Of a stretch of DNA of 64,000 nucleotides, positions 1 through 7,847 are shown one piece after another. Location: positions 1,148,361-1,212,360 of the forward strand of contig NZ_AP018042.1 of NCBI RefSeq assembly GCF_002356295.1. The letters run 5' to 3'. The notes under the pieces are model-generated. The model ran no database searches. It had not been told where the DNA came from and saw nothing but the letters and a program-made list of their open reading frames with translations. The stretch's first letter is position 1, and each line of letters begins with the position of its first letter. The DNA comes from Labilibaculum antarcticum (GTDB lineage: Bacteria; Bacteroidota; Bacteroidia; Bacteroidales; Marinifilaceae). A program made the position numbers and the translations under genes.

Positions 1-2
1 CT

Positions 3-2330
3 GTTCGTGAAAGCATTACAGTTAAAATTGCCTCAACATTAGCACGTATCAGACTTGAAACTTTATTGGATACAACTCAGAAACAAGCGAGCGAGCTTCA
101 AGTTCAACAAGAAGAACTTAGAGTAGCGAACGAAGAATTAGCCGAACAAACAAAAGTACTAATTGAAAATGAGAAAAAGCTTCAGGTTCAACAAGAAGAA
201 CTAAGAGTGGCCAATGAAGAATTGGAAGAACACACCAAACAATTAGAAATTCAAAAAGAAGAAATTCAAAACAAGAACATTAACATATCTCAAGCTCACG
301 GAAAATTAGAAACAAAAGCACGTGAATTGGAGCAGACAAGTCAATATAAAACAGATTTCCTCGCAAATATGTCTCATGAGTTGCGTACTCCTTTAAATAG
401 CTTATTGATTCTATCAAGTCTTCTCGTTAAAAATAAAAAAGGCAATTTAGATGAAGAAGATATTGAATCAGTTGAAATCATTAATAGAAGTGGTAAAGAT
501 CTGCTTCAGCTTATCAATGAGATTCTTGATCTTTCGAAAATTGAGGCTGGTAAAATGACTGTCCATTTTGAAAACCTAGGTTCCGACAGTATCGCTCAAG
601 AAATTTTGATGAACTTTAAGCATCAAGCGGTGAAGAAAAAAATCAATTTCATGATCGATATTGACAAAAACTTTCCGAAAAATATCGAAACAGATCAGTT
701 GCGTTTGTCGCAAATTTTAAAAAATCTTCTTTCCAATGCCTTTAAGTTTACCTCGAAAGGTTCCATTTCTGTGTCTATGAAAATGGTTACAGACAAGAAC
801 ATTCTGCGACGCGCTGATTTAAATGATGCTGAAACATGTGCCTTTGTAGTTACTGACACTGGCGTTGGAATACCAGATGAAAAGAAGGAAGCTATTTTTG
901 AAGCATTTCAGCAAGCTGACGGAAGCACTTCAAGAAGATATGGAGGAACTGGATTAGGATTATCAATTTCTAAAGAACTGGCAAGAATGCTTGGTGGTGA
1001 AATCCATTTAGAAAGTGAATCTGGAAAAGGGTCTTCTTTTACTCTAATTGTACCTGTAAAACAAGCAAGCAAATCGGCAAAAGCCCAAAATCCTTCATCA
1101 AAAAACAAGGAGTTGACATTTGAAGAAAAACCAGTTGTTCTGCCTATTTTCATTGATGATGATAGAGACATTCCACATACGGGTTCTACTGTAATAATAA
1201 TTCATCCTGATCAAAAAGAAGCTACTTTGTTATACTATCAAATTCAAGAAAGTAGTTTTCATGCTTTGGTAGCATCAAATGTTGAAGATGCAATTCTCCT
1301 AATTGAAGCGCATCAACCTTCTGCAATAATAATAGGGATTGAACTTCTAATGAAAAATGGGGAAGCACAGTTAGATATCCTGCGGTCACACCCATATGCA
1401 TCCAATTTGCCGATTCATATTGTAAATCCGGTTGAGGGAATTAGAGAAAGAGAAATAAAAGAACTGCCAAGAGTTAATGCTACAGATTTAACAAGTGCCA
1501 TTAAAAAAATACAAAAAGAATTATTTTCAGAATATAAAAAAATACTAATCGTTGAAGATGATGAAGTTACAAGAAAAATAATCCGATCTCTTTTAAAATC
1601 AACGAATGCTGAAATAGAGGAAGTTTCAACAGCTATTGAAGCCTTTAAGTTGATTAAACAAAACAGTTACGATTGTGTTATTTTAGATTTGGGACTGCCC
1701 GATTTCACAGGCAATGAACTACTAACAAAACTCTCCGAAGCCAATATAAAAATACCAAATACAATCATTTATACAGGCAAGGAATTATCTCGGGAAGAAC
1801 ACCGTAAACTAAGCAAATACACCAATTCGATTATTTTAAAAGGATTAAAGTCTGATGAGCGGTTAATGGACGAAGTCACGTTATTTCTTCATCATGTAGC
1901 TACAACAATTCCGGATAATCCTAAAGCACAGAAAACCGAAATAGACGATTCTATTTTTAAAGGGAAAAAGGTGCTGGTCGTTGATGATGAAATCAGAAAT
2001 GTTTTTGCTTTGGGTAAGATGCTTGAAGACAAGGAAATTGAAGTTCTTGAGGCTGAAAATGGTAAAATTGCAGTTGATGTTTTAAAAGAAAACAAAAACG
2101 TAGACCTGGTGATTATGGATATAATGATGCCGGAGATGGATGGATATGAAGCAATGACCATCATAAGGAAAACTCCTGAAATCTGTAACATTCCGATAAT
2201 TTGCCTTACAGCCAAAGCAATGAAAGAAGATTATGAAAAAGCTATATCCTCGGGCGCTAATGATTATTTATCCAAGCCAATTGATGAAAATAAATTATTT
2301 CCAATGTTGAAGATCTGGCTTTACAATTGA
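3..2330 (+). CDS. hybrid sensor histidine kinase with three receiver domains, 5' end cut by window
   Basis: The reading frame is open from base 3 with no start, so the gene begins upstream of the window; the TTG at 66 is only an internal codon. Visible domains in order: a coiled coil with two copies of a QQEELRVANEEL motif 28 residues apart; a HisKA dimerisation box (NMSHELRTP, phospho-His codon at 375-377); a HATPase domain with N box, DTGVGIPD and GGTGLGLSIS; then three receiver-like domains. The first receiver is degenerate (IIIGIEL where the phospho-Asp should be). The second (VILDLGLP, Asp codon 1686) and third (VIMDIMMPEMDG, Asp codon 2118) look functional. The missing N-terminus probably carries the sensor or HAMP/GAF part. 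It is followed 77 bp later by a second kinase and then cheR and cheB genes, so it is probably the input of a phosphorelay. The signal sensed cannot be told. Confidence 0.93.
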   Translation, partial: VRESITVKIASTLARIRLETLLDTTQKQASELQVQQEELRVANEELAEQTKVLIENEKKLQVQQEELRVANEELEEHTKQLEIQKEEIQNKNINISQAHGKLETKARELEQTSQYKTDFLANMSHELRTPLNSLLILSSLLVKNKKGNLDEEDIESVEIINRSGKDLLQLINEILDLSKIEAGKMTVHFENLGSDSIAQEILMNFKHQAVKKKINFMIDIDKNFPKNIETDQLRLSQILKNLLSNAFKFTSKGSISVSMKMVTDKNILRRADLNDAETCAFVVTDTGVGIPDEKKEAIFEAFQQADGSTSRRYGGTGLGLSISKELARMLGGEIHLESESGKGSSFTLIVPVKQASKSAKAQNPSSKNKELTFEEKPVVLPIFIDDDRDIPHTGSTVIIIHPDQKEATLLYYQIQESSFHALVASNVEDAILLIEAHQPSAIIIGIELLMKNGEAQLDILRSHPYASNLPIHIVNPVEGIREREIKELPRVNATDLTSAIKKIQKELFSEYKKILIVEDDEVTRKIIRSLLKSTNAEIEEVSTAIEAFKLIKQNSYDCVILDLGLPDFTGNELLTKLSEANIKIPNTIIYTGKELSREEHRKLSKYTNSIILKGLKSDERLMDEVTLFLHHVATTIPDNPKAQKTEIDDSIFKGKKVLVVDDEIRNVFALGKMLEDKEIEVLEAENGKIAVDVLKENKNVDLVIMDIMMPEMDGYEAMTIIRKTPEICNIPIICLTAKAMKEDYEKAISSGANDYLSKPIDENKLFPMLKIWLYN

Positions 2331-2407
2331 TTTGATTTTTTAAATTAATTCAACTAAAACCGAAAACACAAACAACATAGCTAACCGACTACAATCAATA
2401 AGGGAAA

Positions 2408-4003
2408 ATGAAAAGAGACAAAATATTAATCGTTGATGACAAGGAAGAGAATTTAATTAGCCTTGAAAGAATTCTTAGCGATTTTCATGTCGAATTTGTT
2501 CGTGCATCATCTGGTGAGGATGCACTAAAACACACACTGAAAGACGAATTTGCAATGGCTATACTTGACGTGCAAATGCCTGGTATGGATGGCTATGAAA
2601 CCCTGGAGTTAATGAGACAAAGGAAGAAGACCAAACTTTTACCGGTGATCTTCGTTTCTGCAATTCATCAGAGTGATTTACACATTATAAAGGGCATAGA
2701 AACCGGAGCTGTCGACTTTATTCCTAAGCCTATTATTCCTGAAGTTTTAAAAGGTAAAGTAAGTGTATTTCTTGATTTATATCGTCAACGTAAAGAATTG
2801 GATCTCCTTTTGGTTTATTTAGAAAAAAAGAATGAAGAATTAATTATTGAAAGGAATAAAGCAGAGGAAGCAACCAAATCAAAATCATTGTTTCTGGCTA
2901 ATATGTCGCATGAAATTCGCTCTCCGATGAATGGGATTTTGGGACTTTCCAAACTTTTACAACAGTCAAATCTCGATTCAGAACAAAAAGACATGCTCGA
3001 TGTTATGGCTAGATCAGGCGAAAATTTAATTCAAATCATTAATGACATTTTAGATTATTCGAAAATTGAAGCAGGACAAATTGAAATTGAAAATATTGAT
3101 TTTGATATCCGAAAAGTAACCGACACAATTTTCCACCTTTTAAATTACAAAGCCATTGAAAGAGATGTGGATTTTAAAATCGAAGTAGATGAGATAATTC
3201 CTGAAAATTTAATTGGAGATTCGTTTCGTTTAAATCAAATACTAATGAATTTAGCAAACAATGCGCTAAAATTCACGCAAAATGGTTATGTTACATTATC
3301 AGTAAAATGCATTGAAAAGACAAAAGAACAAGTATCTTTATTCTTTTCTGTTAAAGATTCGGGAATTGGGATATCGAAGGATGCACAAACAAAGCTCTTT
3401 AGGGAATTTACTCAATCAGACAAATCGATTACCCGAGAATATGGAGGGACAGGTTTAGGCCTTGCCATTTCAAAAAACCTCACCCAATTAATGGGAGGCA
3501 AAATTATAGTCGAAAGCGAACTTGGAATTGGCTCAGAATTCATGTTTGAATTGAGATTTGGACACAAAGAAAAACAAATAAATATGATTGAGGATCAGGA
3601 TATTAAACCTCCTTACAATTTATCTATATTAGTAGCAGAAGACAATCCTATCAACCAAAAAGTTGTTATGCTTACTCTTCGAATGATGGGATTGACTTGT
3701 GATATTGCAAAAAATGGTGTAGAAGCACTCGAAATGTATAAGAAAGATCGTCATCAAGTCATTCTTATGGACATGCAAATGCCTGTACTTGACGGGATTA
3801 GCGCCACTGAGAAAATAAGAAGCTTCGAGAAATCTGAGACGATTGAAGAACCAACATATATTGTTGCGCTTACGGCCAATGCTTTTATCGAAGACAAACA
3901 AAGATGTCTCGAAGCTGGCATGAACGATTTCCTTAGTAAACCATTCAAAGAAGATGGACTTCGAAAAATATTAAATGAAGCATCAAAAAGCTTAGCATTA
4001 TAG
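2408..4003 (+). CDS. REC-HisKA-HATPase-REC hybrid kinase / response regulator
   Basis: This 531-residue cytoplasmic protein begins with a receiver domain (KILIVDDKEEN, phospho-Asp54 in AILDVQMPGMDG). A short helical linker follows, then a HisKA box (NMSHEIRSP, His168), a HATPase domain (NLANNALKF, DSGIGIS, GGTGLGLAIS) and a C-terminal receiver (LVAEDNPINQK, Asp455 in ILMDMQMPVLDG, KPF near the end). There is no membrane segment and no DNA-binding domain. It probably accepts phosphate from the kinase encoded upstream and relays it within itself. It starts 77 bp after the upstream kinase and ends 9 bp before cheR, so the four genes are likely one operon. The output target is unknown, because no separate transcriptional regulator lies in the cluster. 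Confidence 0.93.
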   Translation: MKRDKILIVDDKEENLISLERILSDFHVEFVRASSGEDALKHTLKDEFAMAILDVQMPGMDGYETLELMRQRKKTKLLPVIFVSAIHQSDLHIIKGIETGAVDFIPKPIIPEVLKGKVSVFLDLYRQRKELDLLLVYLEKKNEELIIERNKAEEATKSKSLFLANMSHEIRSPMNGILGLSKLLQQSNLDSEQKDMLDVMARSGENLIQIINDILDYSKIEAGQIEIENIDFDIRKVTDTIFHLLNYKAIERDVDFKIEVDEIIPENLIGDSFRLNQILMNLANNALKFTQNGYVTLSVKCIEKTKEQVSLFFSVKDSGIGISKDAQTKLFREFTQSDKSITREYGGTGLGLAISKNLTQLMGGKIIVESELGIGSEFMFELRFGHKEKQINMIEDQDIKPPYNLSILVAEDNPINQKVVMLTLRMMGLTCDIAKNGVEALEMYKKDRHQVILMDMQMPVLDGISATEKIRSFEKSETIEEPTYIVALTANAFIEDKQRCLEAGMNDFLSKPFKEDGLRKILNEASKSLAL

Positions 4004-4012
4004 AGCATTAAA

Positions 4013-4855
4013 ATGGATCCAAACCAACTTGAAGATCTTGAAAATATCGATATTGAAATTCCTTTGTTGTTGGAAGCTATATTTCAGAAATATGGTTACG
4101 ATTTTAGAGATTATTCAAAAGCGCATATCAAAAGACGTTTAATGCACCGTATGGCAATTGGCAAATTTGATTCCATATCCCTATTACAAAATAAAGTTCT
4201 GCGAGACAAAAGTTTTTTTATCAGCTTGCTTGAAGATTTGTCCATTAATGTTACTGAAATGTTCCGGGATCCGGAATTTTACTCTTCTTTTCGTGAACAA
4301 GTTGTGCCAAATCTAAGAACCTATCCGTTTATTAAAATATGGCACGCCGGATGTGCAACGGGAGAAGAAGTTTACTCACTTGCAATTCTTTTAAAAGAGG
4401 AAAATCTTTTAGACAGATGTCAGATTTATGCAACAGATTTTAACCGAAGAGTTTTGGATATTGCTAAATTGGGAATTTATCCAACTCAGGGCCTTGAAAA
4501 ATTCAATCGCAACTATATTGAATCTGGAGGCAAGAACAGTCTTTCTGACTATTACACACTCAAATATGGTTCCCTTAAATTGGATCAATCCCTATCAAAA
4601 AAAATTGTTTTTGCCGATCACAATTTAGTTACCGATACTGTTTTTGCTGAAGTTAATTTAATACTGTGCAGAAATGTATTAATTTACTTTAATAAAGATT
4701 TGCAAAACAAGGTGATCAACTTATTCTACCAAAGTTTATCATCCAGCGGATTTTTGTGTTTAGGCACAAAAGAGAGTCTTCGGTTTACACAACTAGAAAG
4801 CGATTTCGCGAACATCGATTCCTCACAGAAAATTTATAAAAAGAGAATCAATTAA
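4013..4855 (+). CDS. cheR: CheR-type protein-glutamate O-methyltransferase
   Basis: This 280-residue protein carries the CheR N-terminal helical domain (residues about 15-80, IFQKYGYDFRDYSKAHIKRRL) and a SAM-binding methyltransferase domain (WHAGCATGEEVYSLAILL near residue 110; later ILCRNVLIYFN). The known family reaction is S-adenosylmethionine-dependent methylation of glutamates in chemoreceptors or sensor proteins. No methyl-accepting receptor, CheA or CheW is visible here. Its partners are more likely the two hybrid kinases encoded just upstream, as in the CheB/CheR-linked sensory operons seen in several phyla (inference). The stop codon overlaps the start codon of cheB (TAATG), indicating translational coupling. 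Confidence 0.93.
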   Translation: MDPNQLEDLENIDIEIPLLLEAIFQKYGYDFRDYSKAHIKRRLMHRMAIGKFDSISLLQNKVLRDKSFFISLLEDLSINVTEMFRDPEFYSSFREQVVPNLRTYPFIKIWHAGCATGEEVYSLAILLKEENLLDRCQIYATDFNRRVLDIAKLGIYPTQGLEKFNRNYIESGGKNSLSDYYTLKYGSLKLDQSLSKKIVFADHNLVTDTVFAEVNLILCRNVLIYFNKDLQNKVINLFYQSLSSSGFLCLGTKESLRFTQLESDFANIDSSQKIYKKRIN

Positions 4856-5421
4856 TGCTTAAAGCCATTGTAATAGGTACATCATTTGGTGGGTTAGAAG
4901 CTTTAAAGGCCATTATCACTCATTTACCAAAAGACTTCTCTTTGGCAGTTTTAATTGTACTTCATATTGGTGATCACAATAATGACTCTTTCATTAATTA
5001 CTTAAATAAAAAGAGTAAAATACCTGTAAAAGAAGCCGAAGAAAAGGAGGAAATAAAAGCCGGAACAGTCTATTTTGCACCACCAAACTATCATTTACTT
5101 GTTGAAAACGATTCAACCATTGCCCTATCTGCAGATCCTAAAATTCACCACTCCCGACCGTCAATTGACGTCTTGTTTGAATCAGCAGCCTGGCATTATA
5201 AAAATCAATTGATTGGAATTCTTTTAACAGGCCTAAATCATGATGGAGCTTTAGGAATAAAAGAAATCCAAAAATATGGCGGAATTACTATAGTCGAAAA
5301 TCCCGAAACAGCTATCGCTACAATTATGCCTGCTTCGGCAATCGAAATTATGCAACCAGACTACATTTTAAATTTGGATCAGATTTTCCGAAAAATAAGT
5401 GAGCTAAGCGAATCAGATTAA
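4855..5421 (+). CDS. cheB: CheB-type methylesterase, catalytic domain only
   Basis: This 188-residue protein corresponds to the C-terminal catalytic domain of CheB and has no receiver domain, so it is not regulated by direct phosphorylation in the usual way. The catalytic triad can be placed: Ser in IGTSFGGLEAL (near residue 9), His in VLHIGDH, and Asp in LLTGLNHDGALG. The family demethylates or deamidates glutamyl side chains of receptors, reversing CheR. It overlaps cheR by one base. With no chemotaxis receptors nearby, it probably adjusts the neighbouring sensor kinases (inference). Confidence 0.92.
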   Translation: MLKAIVIGTSFGGLEALKAIITHLPKDFSLAVLIVLHIGDHNNDSFINYLNKKSKIPVKEAEEKEEIKAGTVYFAPPNYHLLVENDSTIALSADPKIHHSRPSIDVLFESAAWHYKNQLIGILLTGLNHDGALGIKEIQKYGGITIVENPETAIATIMPASAIEIMQPDYILNLDQIFRKISELSESD

Positions 5422-5544
5422 GTTATTCATAAAATCTATCATGCTCTTCTTTCATTAATATGTTATTAATAGAGCAGATTTTACTGATTCAGGATAAAAA
5501 TCAATATTTTTTCCGAACTTTCGCCCCTACTAATTTTAAAGAAA

Positions 5545-6087
5545 ATGCTAACTAACATCGAGCTTAAAGCATACTGTAAGAACAAGGAGAAAATCAGAAA
5601 AATACTCCTATCAATTGGTGCCAAAAGCAATGGTAACTATCAACAAACAGACACTTATTTTCATTCTAAATCAGGCATACTCATGTTTAGAGAAGAAAAC
5701 AATGAGAATAATCTTATTCATTACATTAGAGAAGACAAAAAAGGCGCTAAAGAAAGTAAGGTTAACATCTATCCCACAACACTCAATTCTACCTTAAAAG
5801 AAATTCTTGAAAAGACCGTAGGCAAAGCATGTGTAGTCGTTAAAACGAGAGAAAATTACTTTCTTGATAATGTAATTTTCCACATTGATACAGTTGATGG
5901 ATTGGGCGATTTTGTTGAAGTTAAAGCTATGGACAGTGCTAATTGTATTTCTATTGAAAAACTGCATAAACAATGCAATCAATACATTAAAGAACTAGAA
6001 ATCAACGCAAAAGATTTAATTTCAGAATCGTACTCTGATCTGTTGCAACGAAATAACCTCTTTAGTCAGATTTTGGTTGATGAATAA
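5545..6087 (+). CDS. CYTH-domain (class IV adenylate cyclase-like / triphosphate tunnel) protein
   Basis: This 180-residue protein matches the CYTH fold. The N-terminal strand reads NIELKA, which keeps the second Glu and the Lys of the ExExK signature but has Asn in place of the first Glu. Later come YFHSKSGILMFRE and basic or acidic strands (YIREDKKGAKESK, GLGDFVEVKAM). Family members bind triphosphates in a tunnel and include class IV adenylate cyclases, thiamine triphosphatases and inorganic triphosphatases; the reaction here cannot be settled. The motif TDTYFHSKSG-LMFREE resembles the CyaB/CYTH subgroup. It is monocistronic by spacing (123 bp after cheB). Confidence 0.8.
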   Translation: MLTNIELKAYCKNKEKIRKILLSIGAKSNGNYQQTDTYFHSKSGILMFREENNENNLIHYIREDKKGAKESKVNIYPTTLNSTLKEILEKTVGKACVVVKTRENYFLDNVIFHIDTVDGLGDFVEVKAMDSANCISIEKLHKQCNQYIKELEINAKDLISESYSDLLQRNNLFSQILVDE

Positions 6088-6171
6088 ATAATCTGGAATC
6101 AGGAGTGTTTTTTTACATATATATTCTAACTATTCACTAACTTTAAAATAGAAAATTAAAGCTAGGTATTG

Positions 6172-6609
6172 ATGCTGCAGTTTGAATTTGATATACGAGA
6201 CCATAAAATTAACAATAACGAATCGAAAGGAATCCAACTTGCCTTAGGAATTTCTTTTTTGATTTGCGCCGCTTTGTTTTATGTTTTCATCAACTATCTA
6301 GACTTCTTTCCTTTTAGTGAATATCTTCTATTTGTTTTTATAATCGGCTCACTTTATTTTATTGGGTTACTCTTAGGTTGTAAATTCCTATATCCTAAAG
6401 AATATTTAACTATTAACGCAAGAAAATTAACCTATAAAACAGGTTGGGGAAAGAAAAAAATAAAAATCTATTTAAAGGATATAAAAGATTTTACAATTAC
6501 AGATCACAAACTAATAATTGTACTAAAAAGTAAAGAAATCATACCTGTCAATCTCTGTTGTTTTAGCGAGAATGCAATCACGATATTGAAAAACTATTTG
6601 AATGTATAA
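6172..6609 (+). CDS. small membrane protein with bacterial PH-like tail, unknown function
   Basis: This is a 145-residue protein from the ATG at 6172; a TTG lies one codon earlier. Two hydrophobic helices (about residues 24-44 and 50-69) are followed by a basic, beta-rich cytoplasmic tail (KLTYKTGWGKKKIKIYLKDIKDFTITDHKLIIVL). The layout of two helices followed by a PH-like strand repeat is common in small bacterial membrane proteins of unknown role. I do not recognise a specific family. It ends 5 bp before a hairpin that it shares with convergent tsaD. Confidence 0.65.
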   Translation: MLQFEFDIRDHKINNNESKGIQLALGISFLICAALFYVFINYLDFFPFSEYLLFVFIIGSLYFIGLLLGCKFLYPKEYLTINARKLTYKTGWGKKKIKIYLKDIKDFTITDHKLIIVLKSKEIIPVNLCCFSENAITILKNYLNV

Positions 6610-6613
6610 AAAG

Positions 6614-6640
6614 CGGAAGACTTTTATTTCTTCCGTTTTC
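6614..6640. terminator. bidirectional terminator between the small membrane protein gene and tsaD
   Basis: A 7-bp stem (CGGAAGA at 6614-6620, TCTTCCG at 6629-6635) with an 8-nt loop is followed by TTTTC. An A-rich left flank gives a U-run on the minus strand. It lies exactly between two convergent genes. Confidence 0.7.
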
Positions 6641-6646
6641 TGTTTA

Positions 6647-7669
6647 TTATTTAATGGTCATCCTTGCAAAAGGAGCCGCATCTTGTTCAATAAATTCATT
6701 TTTCAGATATTTAAAATATCCCGTAATGGCAATCATTGCGGCATTATCGAGAGAATATCCCAATTGAGGAATGAAAACTTTCCATCTAAACTTATCAGCA
6801 GCTTCTTTCAATGCATTTTGCAAGCCAGAGTTGGCCGAGACTCCCCCGGCAATTGCAACTTGCTTAATCCCGGTTTCTTTTGCTGCTTTTTTAACTTTGT
6901 TCATTAAAACATCAACAATGGTGTATTGCAACGAGGCGCACAAATCATTCATGTTTTCTTCAATAAAATTCGGATTTTCTTTTATCCTGTCACGAACAAA
7001 ATATAAAAATGACGTTTTAAGGCCACTGAAACTATAGTTTAATCCCTGAATTCTGGGACGGCTAAATTCAAAAGCAAGCGGATTACCCAATTTTGCATTT
7101 CGATCAATTATTGGGCCTCCAGGATACGGCAAGCCCATCACTTTTGCACATTTATCAAAAGCCTCACCCGCCGCATCATCAATGGTTTCACCAATTACTT
7201 CCATCTCTAAATGATCTTTAACCACAATTATCTGAGAATTACCTCCGGATACCAATAAAGCCAAAAACGGAAAACCAGGATGATCATACTTGCTGTTCAG
7301 ATCATCAATAAAATGGGCAAGTATATGTGCCTGTAGATGATTCACTTCAATTAATGGAATATTTTTAGAAAGGGCAAAACCTTTAGCAAAAGAAGTTCCA
7401 ACCATCAATGATCCCATTAAACCCGGCCCCCGAGTAAAAGCAACGGCGTCAATTTCATCTGCTGTAACTCCAGCTTTAAGCATTGCTTGATGCACAACAG
7501 GAATTATATTTTGTTGATGAGCTCTGGAAGCTAACTCTGGAACAACTCCGCCATAATCCATATGCACATCTTGGTTAGCTGTGATATTTGAATAAATTAC
7601 TCCATCCCTTAATACTGACGCTGAAGTATCATCGCAAGATGACTCAATTCCTAATATGGTTATACTCAT
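6647..7669 (-). CDS. tsaD: tRNA N6-adenosine threonylcarbamoyltransferase TsaD
   Basis: This 340-residue protein matches TsaD (YgjD/Kae1 family) over its full length. It opens with ILGIESSCDDTSASVL. It has the two metal-binding histidines in the HxxxH-type motif (VNHLQAHILAHF) and the nucleotide-binding ALLVSGGNSQI and VAIAGGVSANSGL segments. With TsaB, TsaE and TsaC it makes t6A at position 37 of ANN-decoding tRNAs. It is transcribed divergently from the TamB-like gene. A TrmO-like enzyme that further methylates t6A is encoded near 54.6 kb, but not in an operon with it. Confidence 0.97.
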   Translation of the reverse strand: MSITILGIESSCDDTSASVLRDGVIYSNITANQDVHMDYGGVVPELASRAHQQNIIPVVHQAMLKAGVTADEIDAVAFTRGPGLMGSLMVGTSFAKGFALSKNIPLIEVNHLQAHILAHFIDDLNSKYDHPGFPFLALLVSGGNSQIIVVKDHLEMEVIGETIDDAAGEAFDKCAKVMGLPYPGGPIIDRNAKLGNPLAFEFSRPRIQGLNYSFSGLKTSFLYFVRDRIKENPNFIEENMNDLCASLQYTIVDVLMNKVKKAAKETGIKQVAIAGGVSANSGLQNALKEAADKFRWKVFIPQLGYSLDNAAMIAITGYFKYLKNEFIEQDAAPFARMTIK

Positions 7670-7779
7670 TAATTTTAATTTAAATCAGAATAAAAATGCC
7701 TTTACACACCAAAAAAGTTAAAAAAATCAAAAAACACTGCAAACACAATAATAGGTGTAATATTCTTCTACTTTTTAGC

Positions 7780-7787
7780 TAATTTTG
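7780..7787 (+). promoter_or_regulatory. Bacteroidota -7 promoter box for the TamB-like gene
   Basis: TAATTTTG fits the Bacteroidota -7 consensus TAnnTTTG. It predicts a transcript starting near 7794, only about 15 nt upstream of the likely true N-terminus of the TamB-like gene. No clear -33 element is seen. Confidence 0.5.
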
Positions 7788-7847
7788 TGCAACTCATAAA
7801 AAAGCAAAATTATCAAAAAATTTCTCAAAATATCAATTTGGACACTA

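Noticed and set aside
5431-5482. Possible terminator after cheB
   Set aside because: TGCTCT/AGAGCA and AAAATC/GATTTT can pair, but with a 5-nt bulge, a long loop and a short T-run; too weak to list.
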